In this document: positions 44,691-54,035 of the stretch, in pieces
How the letters are laid out: every line of letters begins with the position of its first letter
Numbering within the stretch: position 1 is the first letter of the stretch
Origin: Tubiluchus corallicola
Taxonomy: Eukaryota; Priapulida; Priapulimorpha; Priapulimorphida; Tubiluchidae
Direction: 5' to 3'
DNA: 64,000 nucleotides
NCBI GenBank assembly: GCA_030141605.1
Contig: JAQGDQ010000485.1
Coordinates: 74,501 to 138,500 of the forward strand
Notes under the pieces: generated by a model
The model's database searches: none
The model's input: only the letters and a program-made list of their open reading frames with translations
What the model was told of the DNA's origin: nothing
Position numbers and translations under genes: made by a program

Positions 44691-45952
44691 CACTAATGCA
44701 GTCAGTTGATGTTTTGCAAAGCTTGCAATCTTTTTGACAAATACGATGATGATACTCTGTAGTGGGTTTCTGTGCCAATAATTACAGCCATTGCCTACCT
44801 TTGTGCCTGCTCTGCTTACCTAACCACCACGCGACAGCAACATTCCACATGCTCCTCTGCTTGACTGTCTATTATCTATCACTAACTTAGTGTCAGTAAA
44901 CAATAACCTGTTTAGGTTCAACACCTCTAACCATTATATCTATTTTTATGCTTGTTAGAACTGACAAAAATATACCTAAACCCTTTCTTGGTGTAGTGGC
45001 AAATGGTGTCAGCCACTTTTTGTTTTCACTGTAGTGACGTCTGTCGCATTTTTTTCAGATACTGTGTAGTATCTGATCTGTATGCAAAATTTCTCTCCAT
45101 GAATACAAGCTATTTTATGATTATAATTACACTCCTGCAAAAATGAGAATATAATCACCTCTCAAAAAACTAGAACTATAATATGTAAACCTACTCCCAT
45201 GACCTTCTTTCTCCAAACTGTTTTTAGCACTATCCTGTTCTCACTGACCTACCTTGCTTTTCCTTTTTCACATTTATTACATATTTTTTTCTCTCTAGTA
45301 CAAAGTACATATACTAACAAATGCCAGGTGCCACTTGCTGGTTGGCCGCTGCTTTGCGATATGCTTCAGTGAAACCTAAAGACATGTGCTCACACTTAGC
45401 ATAGCCTCTGTGGTTAACGCATTTCTAGGACCAATTTTTACGTTTGTTTTCATAAACAAGAAATCTGTTCAAATCTGTTCATAATTGTTCAAAGAGGAAA
45501 AAAGTTCTATTTGTAATGTTAAGAATGAGGACAATTGAAATGAACAATGTATTGTTAAACTAATTCATATTGAATAGAATGCTAGTCTAACTGTATTTCT
45601 ACTGGCTGTGCCACTTAAATTTAGGTCGTGAGCCGCTACTGTGTTACATGTTGCATCTGTAGGTTGAGTACTAGTGTTATTGAACCTAGGTAATAACGCA
45701 AACTTGAGCATTAATTTTAGTATTTTAATCACATAATCACTATATGTATATATAGTTACATTGACTTAAATTTAACCTTCAATTGTTTATGTGTGGAGCA
45801 TAGAATTGTCTTATGTGGAAGAAAAAATGCCACAATGAAAAACAAAAAACATCTATTGAGTCACATGTAAACATTGGTGACGAGGTGTTTAGAAATGTTT
45901 CGTTGTGTAGATACTACGTGTAGATAGCTGAACATTTCTCATGTAATTTTAG
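44691..45952. other. Spacer upstream of zinc-finger gene 4
   Basis: AT-rich; no element termini, exon or RNA gene seen. It must hold at least the end of the 5' intron of gene 4, whose acceptor AG is at 45951-45952. Confidence 0.5.
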
Positions 45953-45998
45953 GTTATGACTGAAGGCTAAACATTTTAAGACAAGCAAACGATTCAAC

Positions 45999-47369
45999 AT
46001 GGATCCTTTAATCTACTTCAAATGCACGGCCTGTTCTGAATGTTTTATGTCAGAGGACATTTTCTTTTCGCACACTCGAACCTGGCACTGCAAGATTCTT
46101 GTCACTGAGGGTCACGATGCAGAGACTGTGCTTGATGTTAGCTTACATGCTTTTAGTGAAGATGACTCTGATATAGTTGACCTCAGTTCTTCTGGCATGT
46201 GTAACTCTACTGCGATGAATGACAGAAATGAATGTGCTACTCCAAAAGGCAATGCTGTTGATACTAGCTCACTTGCAAAGAAATATTTGGATGATAATGG
46301 TGTAAAGATTGAGCCAGTCTCTCAGTTAAACGATGGTATTACAACAGATGATGCGAGTGAAGAAGACCAAATCATGCGCATTGAAAATAGTGCAAGCATT
46401 GTAGCTCCATTTGATACTCGAGATGCAAGCATGAAGGATCCAGAAAGTGAAATCCTACCTCAGCCAGTAGATGAGACATTTGTCCAACAGGAACCGACTT
46501 TCAAGTTTATAGATGACAACGCTGGCATTGTAGCGCTGGCTGACGCTCATAGTACTAACAGAAAAGACCAGCAAAGCAGAAGCCCACCTCCGTTTACAAC
46601 AAAGGAAACACACATTAAACAGGAACCATCAGTCATGTGTGTAGGAGATAGTGCAGGCATTTTAGTTTCAGATGATGCTCATGACACTAATGTAGAACAT
46701 CAACAAAGTCCGAATCCATCTCAGCTTGCTGGTGGAAAGACGTGTATTCAACAGGAATCGTTCAAATTATCTGATGTGTCTGATTACACCTTGCTGGAAG
46801 CAAAGTGCTTGCCTCATAGAGGGAGGTGGACAGTGAGAAAAAGGACACATCTTGATAACTTGCCAGACATGTTTAAAAATCATATTACGAAAAAGAAAAA
46901 ATCCGAAAGAAAACAAGTGCCAACGCTCAAGCCTTTTGGAAAACAAAATACAAGAGAATTTGCATATCAGTGCGGGAAAGCATTTCAATCAGTTGCAGAA
47001 GTCGAAATGCATGACCGCTTTCACACTCATGCAAAACAGTACTCTTGCAATATCTGTAAAAAAGTCCTTTCTTCTAGAAGCAGTTTGAAGTCGCATTTTA
47101 GAAGTCATACAGGTGAAAGACCGTTTGTGTGTTCGTTTTGCAAGAAAGCTTTTCTACAGACCGACGCTCTGAGATCACATTTAAGAATTCACACGGGCGA
47201 AAGACCGTTCATTTGCTCTTTTTGCCAAAAGGGTTTCGCTCAGTCTAATAATCTGACGGCACATATTAGAATTCATACTGGCGAAAAACCGTTTGTGTGC
47301 CGTTTTTGCCAAAAGGGTTTTGCACAGTCTTCCAACTTGAGAAGTCACAATAAGACGTGCCGTAATTGA
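45999..47369 (+). CDS. Cluster C2H2 zinc-finger protein 4 (largest member, internal repeats)
   Basis: 456 residues; ATG 47 bp after the acceptor at 45952. The N-terminal module is intact ([32 protein letters not shown]). The linker is the longest in the cluster. After VKIEP (102-106) come three tandem 44-residue repeats (132-bp period) at about 129-172, 173-216 and 217-260. Their equivalent cores read VQQEP, IKQEP and IQQES, so only the second keeps the SUMO-acceptor Lys. A basic patch (ITKKKKSERK, about 296-305) is a likely nuclear localisation signal. The first finger is broken: three residues including one Cys are missing (AYQCGKAF instead of AYxCxxCxKAF). Four fingers follow at 350-370, 378-398, 406-426 and 434-454; the last is C2HC (HNKTC). 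Contact residues read SSSS, QDAS, QNNA, QSNS. Confidence 0.92.
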   Translation: MDPLIYFKCTACSECFMSEDIFFSHTRTWHCKILVTEGHDAETVLDVSLHAFSEDDSDIVDLSSSGMCNSTAMNDRNECATPKGNAVDTSSLAKKYLDDNGVKIEPVSQLNDGITTDDASEEDQIMRIENSASIVAPFDTRDASMKDPESEILPQPVDETFVQQEPTFKFIDDNAGIVALADAHSTNRKDQQSRSPPPFTTKETHIKQEPSVMCVGDSAGILVSDDAHDTNVEHQQSPNPSQLAGGKTCIQQESFKLSDVSDYTLLEAKCLPHRGRWTVRKRTHLDNLPDMFKNHITKKKKSERKQVPTLKPFGKQNTREFAYQCGKAFQSVAEVEMHDRFHTHAKQYSCNICKKVLSSRSSLKSHFRSHTGERPFVCSFCKKAFLQTDALRSHLRIHTGERPFICSFCQKGFAQSNNLTAHIRIHTGEKPFVCRFCQKGFAQSSNLRSHNKTCRN

Positions 47370-47541
47370 AAGGAACAACTGTGAAGCCGCTATAGTATTT
47401 GCAATTGTTACTGTGTCGGTTCCCACGCAACATTTGTGACTCGATTTCTGCTCAGGAATGGGCGCAGTAATTATTGAAAACGTCAATGAAAAGGCTTGCT
47501 GCTTTCAAGCGCATGAAGTTGGTAAAGCTAAATGTTTGTCT

Positions 47542-47805
47542 TTAATAGTGACCCAAGAAGTAGCCTTGGAATTCGGTGTAATGGTCATCATGTGTGCTTG
47601 GCAACCGATATTGCACAATGCAGATCTTAGTCAGTAAATCGATGTGTGACTTCTGTGAAAACTGAATGGTTTCATCTACCAGATTGGCTCCGTATAAAGA
47701 TCCTTTTGGTGGAACCCGTATGTCGTATAGTCGTTCAAATGCAGCAGCGACTTCTGCTGGTTCAGCGTCACATCTTAGAGCTTTAGCATTGGAAATGAGC
47801 TCTTT
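47542..47805 (-). CDS. Unidentified terminal exon on the minus strand
   Basis: After an acceptor (CCATTAACAG, minus strand) an 87-codon frame runs to TAA at 47542-47544. There is no in-frame ATG near its start, so it would be an internal-to-terminal exon in phase 0. Composition and spacing look like real coding sequence: ELISNAKALRCDAEPAE, AAAFERLYDIRVPPKGSLYG, HIDLLTKICIVQYRLP, ending EFQGYFLGHY. I do not recognise the family. No upstream exons on this strand could be identified. It starts on the opposite strand only 172 bp past the gene 4 stop, so the two transcripts would converge. It could be a real gene, a captured fragment or a retained piece of an old gene. Confidence 0.4.
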   Translation of the reverse strand, partial: KELISNAKALRCDAEPAEVAAAFERLYDIRVPPKGSLYGANLVDETIQFSQKSHIDLLTKICIVQYRLPSTHDDHYTEFQGYFLGHY

Positions 47806-47982
47806 CTGTTAATGGTTGATTAATAGATTAATTGATATTACAACCATGTATGAATCGACGATATACAGTAATTCAATTAATCGAGAGCAAAATATGCTAA
47901 AGGAACTAAAAGGAAGTATGCTGGCATAAATTAACCGAGTCCTTCTATTTTTTCTGTATTTTTCTCATCTTCCACAATGCAG

Positions 47983-48080
47983 ACAATTGTGAACGACAGT
48001 GTTGCAAACGCTGGGCTCCAAATTTGCTGATGTGTGATGAGTGTAGTGATGTACTCATAGAGTTATTAATGAAAAAGCAG
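47983..48080 (+). CDS. Candidate Cys-rich internal exon
   Basis: A 98-nt segment flanked by a strong acceptor (CTCATCTTCCACAATGCAG) and donor (CAG|GTATGTG). One frame is open and Cys-rich: NCERQCCKRWAPNLLMCDEC then SDVLIELLMKKQ, with two CxxC-like pairs suggesting a small zinc-binding unit. No family recognised and no neighbouring exons found. It might be an alternative 3' exon of gene 4, 0.6 kb upstream. Confidence 0.3.
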
Positions 48081-48383
48081 GTATGTGTTTATAAAAATAG
48101 TTTCCGAGTATGAAAAGTGGCAAGCTACGATGAAGACGTGAAGAAGTTGTAGGCTATATCTCACGGCAATCATCGAAAAATGTGGCTAAAACACTAAAAA
48201 TTATCGCAAAAGATTAATCGTGATATCGAATTACAAGATAAGAGTGTAGCCGAATTGCAAAATTTCAAAATCGCCCATGTTTAGCTCTTACTGAGCGATG
48301 GATAATGGATTCCCAGTTTTTGCTGAGTAGTTGCAGGTGTTGTAAAAGGTAAACGTAGAAACTTTACTCTTATGTTGCTCTTA

Positions 48384-48833
48384 CTGAACTCATATCTCGG
48401 TTTGCTGCACCTCGCTTTTACTGATATCGGAAAAATTGGACAAAATCTGGACTGTCAAAAAGTACCGCATACTACGGACACACTCTCTTGTTTCGCAAGC
48501 TTATCACTAGTTGGCGGGCCTTCACTTTGTTTATATCATTACATCAGTGTAACCACGTGTATATCTCTGTGTATAAAAATATAGAGTCAATTATGCAGAG
48601 TTGTTTGTGTCAATTGCTGACAGTTTTTATATACTTTTGCATAGAGGCGGCCTGTAGAAGAAGTTTTGGAGACTATTAGGCATTTGATTCTACACTACCT
48701 AATGTAGTCTACATTACCTATGAGTCTGATACATGGGGCCTACTGCGTTAGCTTAGTATCGTTAAAATACGGACAATCAGCGAACTCGGACCGACGTCTC
48801 GCCGCTTTTGTCTGGCAAACCGAGATCTGAGGG
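48384..48833. mobile_element. TA-flanked MITE (ATATCTCGGTTTGC family), copy 2
   Basis: Left CTCATATCTCGGTTTGCTG and right CTGGCAAACCGAGATCTGAG, bounded by TA. The interior (GTTGGCGGGCCTTCACTTTG; GTATAAAAATATAGAGTCAA) is the part shared with the hAT-ended MITEs at 184-651 and 63239. Confidence 0.75.
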
Positions 48834-48835
48834 TA

Positions 48836-49518
48836 GTTCATTTTAAACTTTTTTTGTGCTTCTTTAATTTGAGAATTCACTATGAGTGTTTTAAGTACAG
48901 TAGAAGTATGTTTGAATTTTCACTATTCAGTATATTGTAGTTTCAGATAAGATAGTCTTTATCGGCTACCAAAAAATAGAATGTGTTTTGAATTTTAAAT
49001 TTATTACGGGAATATTAACCCGCAAACTCTGAAGTACTGTATATTTCAAAAAAGGTTATAAAATAAATTTGTACATGTATCACTCCTACATGTTTAGAAA
49101 GGTCCAGGTTAGCAAGAAAGAAAACTAGTGATTTATTTAGCGCATCTGATAAGAAATTATCGTATAATATCATTACTGCATGCTCTCAGGCATCAGCTGC
49201 TCGTAAATAATTGTTCAGTTTTCATGCAAGATAACGTAATTTCTTATAATACTATGTTGAAATGTTTTCACGTCATAATTAGTACTGGGGTTTAAGTTTT
49301 GAAGTTTTATAGACCACAAAATTTCAAGGCAAAAAATTTACTGATCTTTTAAATGTTGAATATCGCACATAGTTTCAAATGCATTACAAGCAAACAGTTT
49401 TTTGTATTCACTTGCATTTTAGAATATCTGTAATATTTTAGCAATACAACAATGTCAATATGTTATAGGTTACGTATGTTTTGCTATTGTTATTTAAAAT
49501 TTCTTATATAATTTTTAG
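48836..49518. other. AT-rich spacer upstream of a zinc-finger pseudogene
   Basis: No supported feature. It ends with a retained acceptor (ATAATTTTTAG, AG at 49517-49518) of the kind that precedes each cluster gene. Confidence 0.5.
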
Positions 49519-49563
49519 GCCTGTCTGCAGAGTAGACAATTGTTGATGGACTAAGAACTTAAG

Positions 49564-49740
49564 ATGGAGCCAATAATCTGTGTCAAATCACAGGCCGTTC
49601 CGAATGTTTTATGCCAGTGAACATTTTTTGCATGCACCTGTACTTACTACTTAGCAATGTGTAGGATTCTGATTAATGTAGGTCAGAATGCATTTGACAA
49701 TTCTTGTGGATCCAACATTGTGAAGGTTAACGATACCATG
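49564..49740 (+). pseudogene. Decayed N-terminal module of a cluster zinc-finger gene
   Basis: After a family-type acceptor and a 45-bp leader, ATGGAGCCAATAATC and the following ~150 bp align with the invariant module of the intact genes (CAGGCCGTTCCGAATGTTTT; ATTCTGATTAATGTAGGTCA). Substitutions and indels introduce a stop by codon 19 and destroy the Cys/His ligands. The linker is cut off by the TTAA-type MITE at 49758 and no fingers follow. Confidence 0.85.
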
Positions 49741-49757
49741 CAGAGTGACCTGTATTA

Positions 49758-50314
49758 TTAAAGGAAGACCGGACGATTGTTTAGGCTCAATCTCATTTTA
49801 ATTTACTGTCTAAAATATACATTTTCTTGCCTATGAAAGTTAACAATTGTTCCTTATATTTGAATAATTAGCTTAGAAAGATAATTAATGGCAACTGAAC
49901 ACAGCTACTGCTTACGTCAGAAGCTAACCACAGTTTGTGCAATGACAGGCATTTTCCCTTGCGCGTCAAGCACATTTGCATCAGTGTTACAGTACTGTTT
50001 AAACGCGTGATGTCACAAAAAATGGGCTCTACGTCATATGACGTCAGAAACTAACACAGCAGTTCATGATCATGCCTATCACGGTACCGCCTTCTGTTTG
50101 TCGGCCACGCGCACGTGATAAAAAGGCGCCGCTGCCAATCGTAGTAGATTCACTGAGCCGAGCGTAGCTTTGAAAGTTTAACGAAATTTGAGTATCCGAG
50201 GTAATTATTATTTAATCTAAGCTTTGATTTAAAATAAGCTATTGTAGTTTTCAATATTTTAGAACATTCTTTATTCTGAATTCGTGTTTACACAATTATC
50301 TGCTTTTCCTTTAA
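49758..50314 (+). mobile_element. TTAA-type MITE (AGGAAAACCGG family), copy d
   Basis: TTAAAGGAAGACCGGACGATTG to TGCTTTTCCTTTAA, TTAA at both borders. A perfect CRE palindrome TGACGTCA is at 50039-50046. It lies directly behind the decayed zinc-finger module. Confidence 0.85.
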
Positions 50315-50654
50315 CAACTGCTTCCCTGTTACACCAAAGGAGGATTTTGATAATTATAGTAAGTGGGCCAAGAGTATCTCATGTGAAATATATGGTGGTC
50401 GCTCTGTGTGTCTCCGTGATGAAAAATTAACCTTTCATGAAAGCTATTTGTAACAAAAAACTGTTGCCTATGGCAGATAATGAGTTTGCTGTCGATCATT
50501 TGTGTTTTTTCGACTGTAAAGTAAAATTAAAAAATAAAATAACAAATTTCTCCAAAAGTGAATCTCTTTCTTTTAATAGTTTAGATTATTGCACAAGAGA
50601 ATTTAGTAATGCCTACAACATTTCTTTGTCCGTCTGTCGTTCTGTCCATTCATA

Positions 50655-51945
50655 AGTCTGTTCGTCTATAATTCTGTTTCTGGCCTTGTGAATAAAGTTT
50701 CAAGCCAAACTTTCTGTTCATCTATAATTCTGTTTCTGGCCTTGTGAATAAAGTTTCAAGCCAAACTTTCTGTTCATCTATAATTTTGTTTCTGGCCTTG
50801 TGAATAAAGTTTCAAGCCAAACTTTCTGTTCATCTATAATTCTGTTTCTGGCCTTGTGAATAAAGTTTCAAGCCAAACTTTCTGTTCATCTATAATTTTG
50901 TTTCTGGCCTTGTGAATAAAGTTTCAAGCCAAACTTTCTGTTCATCTATAATTCTGTTTCTGGCCTTGTGAATAAAGTTTCAAGCCAAACTTTCTGTTCA
51001 TCTATAATTCTGTTTCTGGCCTTGTGAATAAAGTTTCAAGCCAAACTTTCTGTTCATCTATAATTCTGTTTCTGGCGTTGTGAATAAAGTTTCAAGCCAA
51101 ACTTTCTGTTCATCTATAATTCTGTTACTGGCCTTGTGGATAAAGTTTCAAGCCAAACTTTCTGTTCATCTATAATTTTGCTGGCCTTGTGAATAAAGTT
51201 TCAAGCCAAACTTTCTGTTCATCTATAATTCTGTTTCTGGCCTTGTGAATAAAGTTTCAAGCCAAACTTTTTGTTCATCTATAATTCTGTTACTGGCCTT
51301 GTGGATAAAGTTTCAAGCCAAACTTTCTGTTCATCTATAATTCTGTTTCTGGCCTTGTGAATAAAGTTTCAAGCCAAACTTTCTGTTCATCTATAATTCT
51401 GTTTCTGGCCTTGTGAATAAAGTTTCAAGCCAAACCTTCTGTTCATCTATAATTCTGTTTCTGGCCTTGTGAATAAAGTTTCAAGCCAAACTTTCTGTTC
51501 ATCTATAATTCTGTTTCTGGCCTTGTGAATAAAGTTTCAAGCCAAACTTTCTGTTCATCTATAATTCTGTTTCTGGCCTTGTGGATAAAGTTTCAAGCCA
51601 AACTTTCTGTTCATCTATAATTCTGTTACTGGCCTTGTGGATAAAGTTTCAAGCCAAACTTTCTGTTCATCTATAATTTTGTTTCTGGCCTTGTGGATGA
51701 AGTTTCAAGCCAAACTTTCTGTTCATCTATAATTTTTTTTCTAGCCTTGTGAATAAAGTTTCAAGCCAAACTTTCTGTTCATCTATAATTCTGTTACTGG
51801 CCTTGTGGATAAAGTTTCAAGCCAAACTTTCTGTTCATCTATAATTCTGTTACTGGCCTTGTGGATAAAGTTTCAAGCCAAACTTTCTGTTCATCTATAA
51901 TTCTGTTACTGGCCTTGTGGATAAAGTTTCAAGCCAAACTGTTTG
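50655..51945 (+). repeat. 56-bp minisatellite, about 23 units
   Basis: Units of TTCTGTTCATCTATAATTCT, GTTTCTGGCCTTGTGAATAA, AGTTTCAAGCCAAACT repeat every 56 bp; one unit near 51176 has a 3-bp deletion. Two unit types are interspersed: GTTTCTGG with GTGAATAAAG, and GTTACTGG with GTGGATAAAG, the latter commoner to the right. The 56-bp period is not a multiple of three and no long frame crosses it. The first type carries an AATAAA hexamer in every unit. Confidence 0.97.
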
Positions 51946-52682
51946 TTCTAACTTCTTCATCTTTAACTAATAAGTTGCTAATTAACTAATAACTAATAAT
52001 CTAGGGTTGTCTCATTCAGCATGCTTTCCTGAAACCACAGCATCTGGTTTATAAGGTAAGATAAAATAAATTTTTGCAAGGAATTTACAATTCGCCAGAC
52101 AGTTTAAATGCACTAGCCCCTAACCCCGAAAAATATAGATTTAGCCATTTATTTGAGGTCACTTTTATTTGGATATCGAGTTACCGAGATTTGATATTTT
52201 TGATCCTGAATGCCATTTGATTTTTTTTAAAGCACAGCTGACATAGGTAAGGAGTTTAATGTTTTCCTTGACCTTGAAATGCAGATTTAGTCATTTATTT
52301 GGAATAGTTTGGATATTGGGCTACCTAGGTATATCACTTTTGTGTTTTTGTTGGGAATCTTGGATATAACATGTCATAACATGAATGCATGTCTAGACTT
52401 TCTTCCTGTTATTTTCCATCTCGAAAGTGTTTTAGGACCATAAGGCGAAGCTAGTAAATTTTGCTGCGGTAAATAACGTGGAGTGCAAAATGACCCCTGT
52501 AAGCCCCCGACTGTTAGGTTCCACGGGAAGAATCGTGGAACTTTGTCTTTGCTGATGTTCTTTTTGAAACTAGTATATTTAGCCCAAATTTTTTTCATAT
52601 CAGATATTTGCATAATTAATATAAACAGTTAGTTTAAACAATATTTTCATTTGACAAGAAATATTATAATTGTAATAAGTAC
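51946..52682. other. Spacer, nothing recognised
   Basis: Two loosely similar blocks (TTTAGCCATTTATTTGAGGT and TTTAGTCATTTATTTGGAAT) about 135 bp apart hint at an old tandem duplication. No gene seen. Confidence 0.4.
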
Positions 52683-53213
52683 AATTTCAATAATGCTTTA
52701 AATAATACTAGACCATTATGGTAAAGTTTCATCATTCATTGTGCAGCGCACAGGTACATGCTGTTGTTGGCATCCTTCTGTCTCGGAAGACAATGGAGTG
52801 TGCGCCAAGAGAGCCTGTTATTGATCACATTGATAGAGCTGCAGCGTCGACTGTGGCTGAGCGATCCGATCCTTGAACGTCTCCAGGGCGCACGCCTGGG
52901 CAAGGTGTATGGATATCCTGAGTTGCCCAGACAACAGGAACTCCCTCTCTTCCCTCCCTGGTGTAATCCAAAGGAAAGCGGAGCGATACGTTTGGCATCA
53001 GGTTGGCTGCAGGAGCTGCCAGAGTCAGTGACCATGCTGCGATGACCATGCCGCCTTCGGGGCTCCACTCCTAATTTGGAAGGTTTACTCCTCTACACAT
53101 GGCCTTTGGGTCACTTGACCTCCTCCACCCTCTAGCCGTTGGCTGCTTGTACAGCTCCTCTGCTGAAACTTTACCATCATGGTCTTAGTATTATCCGAAG
53201 CATTATTGAAATT
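52683..53213. mobile_element. Element with ~50-bp terminal inverted repeats enclosing a SINE body
   Basis: Left 52683-52731 (AATTTCAATAATGCTT ... ATGGTAAAGTTTCA) and right 53164-53213 are inverted copies matching at about 45 of 50 positions. Between them lies an inverted copy of the body of the 5S-headed SINE. I cannot tell whether this is a transposon that captured a SINE or an inverted duplication around it. Confidence 0.65.
52748..53163 (-). mobile_element. SINE copy without the 5S head (minus orientation)
   Basis: The reverse complement matches the body of the SINE at 34307-34666 (AACGGCTAGAGGG, GGAGTGGAGCCCCGAAGGCG, GGCAGCTCCTGCAGCCAACC, TTGTCTGGGCAACTCAG). The 5S-like head is absent. 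About 160 bp of extra sequence beyond the shared 3' boundary contain CGGATCGCTCAGCCACAGTC. Confidence 0.75.
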
Positions 53214-53559
53214 CTGTACTACCAAGAACCTATTTAAGTACAATTGCAAGTAATCAAATAGCTAACAGGTATAACCTATATAAAAGCCTTTCAGTGAGTC
53301 GATACTCACTTATAAGTTCCTTAGGTACATGATTACAAAAATTGTTATTTATTCTATTGGTAAGAAAGAAATTAAGAAAGTTATGTAACTTGTTTGTTGA
53401 ATAGCGGGTTGAAAGGAACAAAAACGGTTGAATTCTGTATCAATAAAACGTGTTTATAAAAATTAATCAAAAAATGAAGATACAAACTGATGTATTAAAA
53501 TCTAAAACAAGTCTAATACAAGTCAAGTCTATTTAACAGCATAATACCCTTGTATAAAT

Positions 53560-53626
53560 AGAGATATCCAGTGATTACCAATGTATATTAATGGAAATAA
53601 AGAATATTATATATATATATATATAC
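53560..53626 (+). mobile_element. 3' end of the LINE family at 24749-25899
   Basis: CAGTGATTACCAATG ... ATGGAAATAAAGAATATTATATATA resembles the LINE 3' end at about 25840-25896 (CAGTGATTATCAATG ... ATGGCAAATAAAGATTATTATATA), including the (TA)n tail. It is probably a severely 5'-truncated insertion. Confidence 0.55.
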
Positions 53627-54035
53627 ATGTATAATATCCTTGAAAATGCGGATGTATAATTATAGTACACCATAATCTGAGGCTGTTTACTGCATTTTAA
53701 CTGCAGGCATGTCAGGAAATGACATAAAAAACTATTGACAGTGTTACAGTGAGGCAGTGCCAGTTTAAATTTAATATAGTGTTACTGCATTAATATCCAA
53801 TTCCACTTTGAAATTTTTCAATATGGGTTGAATCAAAAATCTATTAAGCAGTCAAACAACTAGGCACATATTCACGAAAATAATTCACAGACTTGTTGAC
53901 TTGCAGAAGTTACTGTAAACCTTTTATGAATCATTTAAGAAGTTGCTAAAGGCACAATACTTCTCTTTTTGAAAGTTTGTCATGTAATTTCTAGGTTGTG
54001 ACAGAAAAGAAAGACTGTTGAACTAAAGGATCGTT

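Noticed and set aside
50655-51945. CRISPR-like array or coding repeat
   Set aside because: Units are directly contiguous with no distinct spacers, the genome is eukaryotic, and the 56-bp period breaks every reading frame; it is a minisatellite.
52736-53068. Frames of 95-110 codons on both strands, GC-richer than surroundings
   Set aside because: They coincide with the SINE body; the homologous sequence at 34532-34781 has different frames, so the openness reflects composition.
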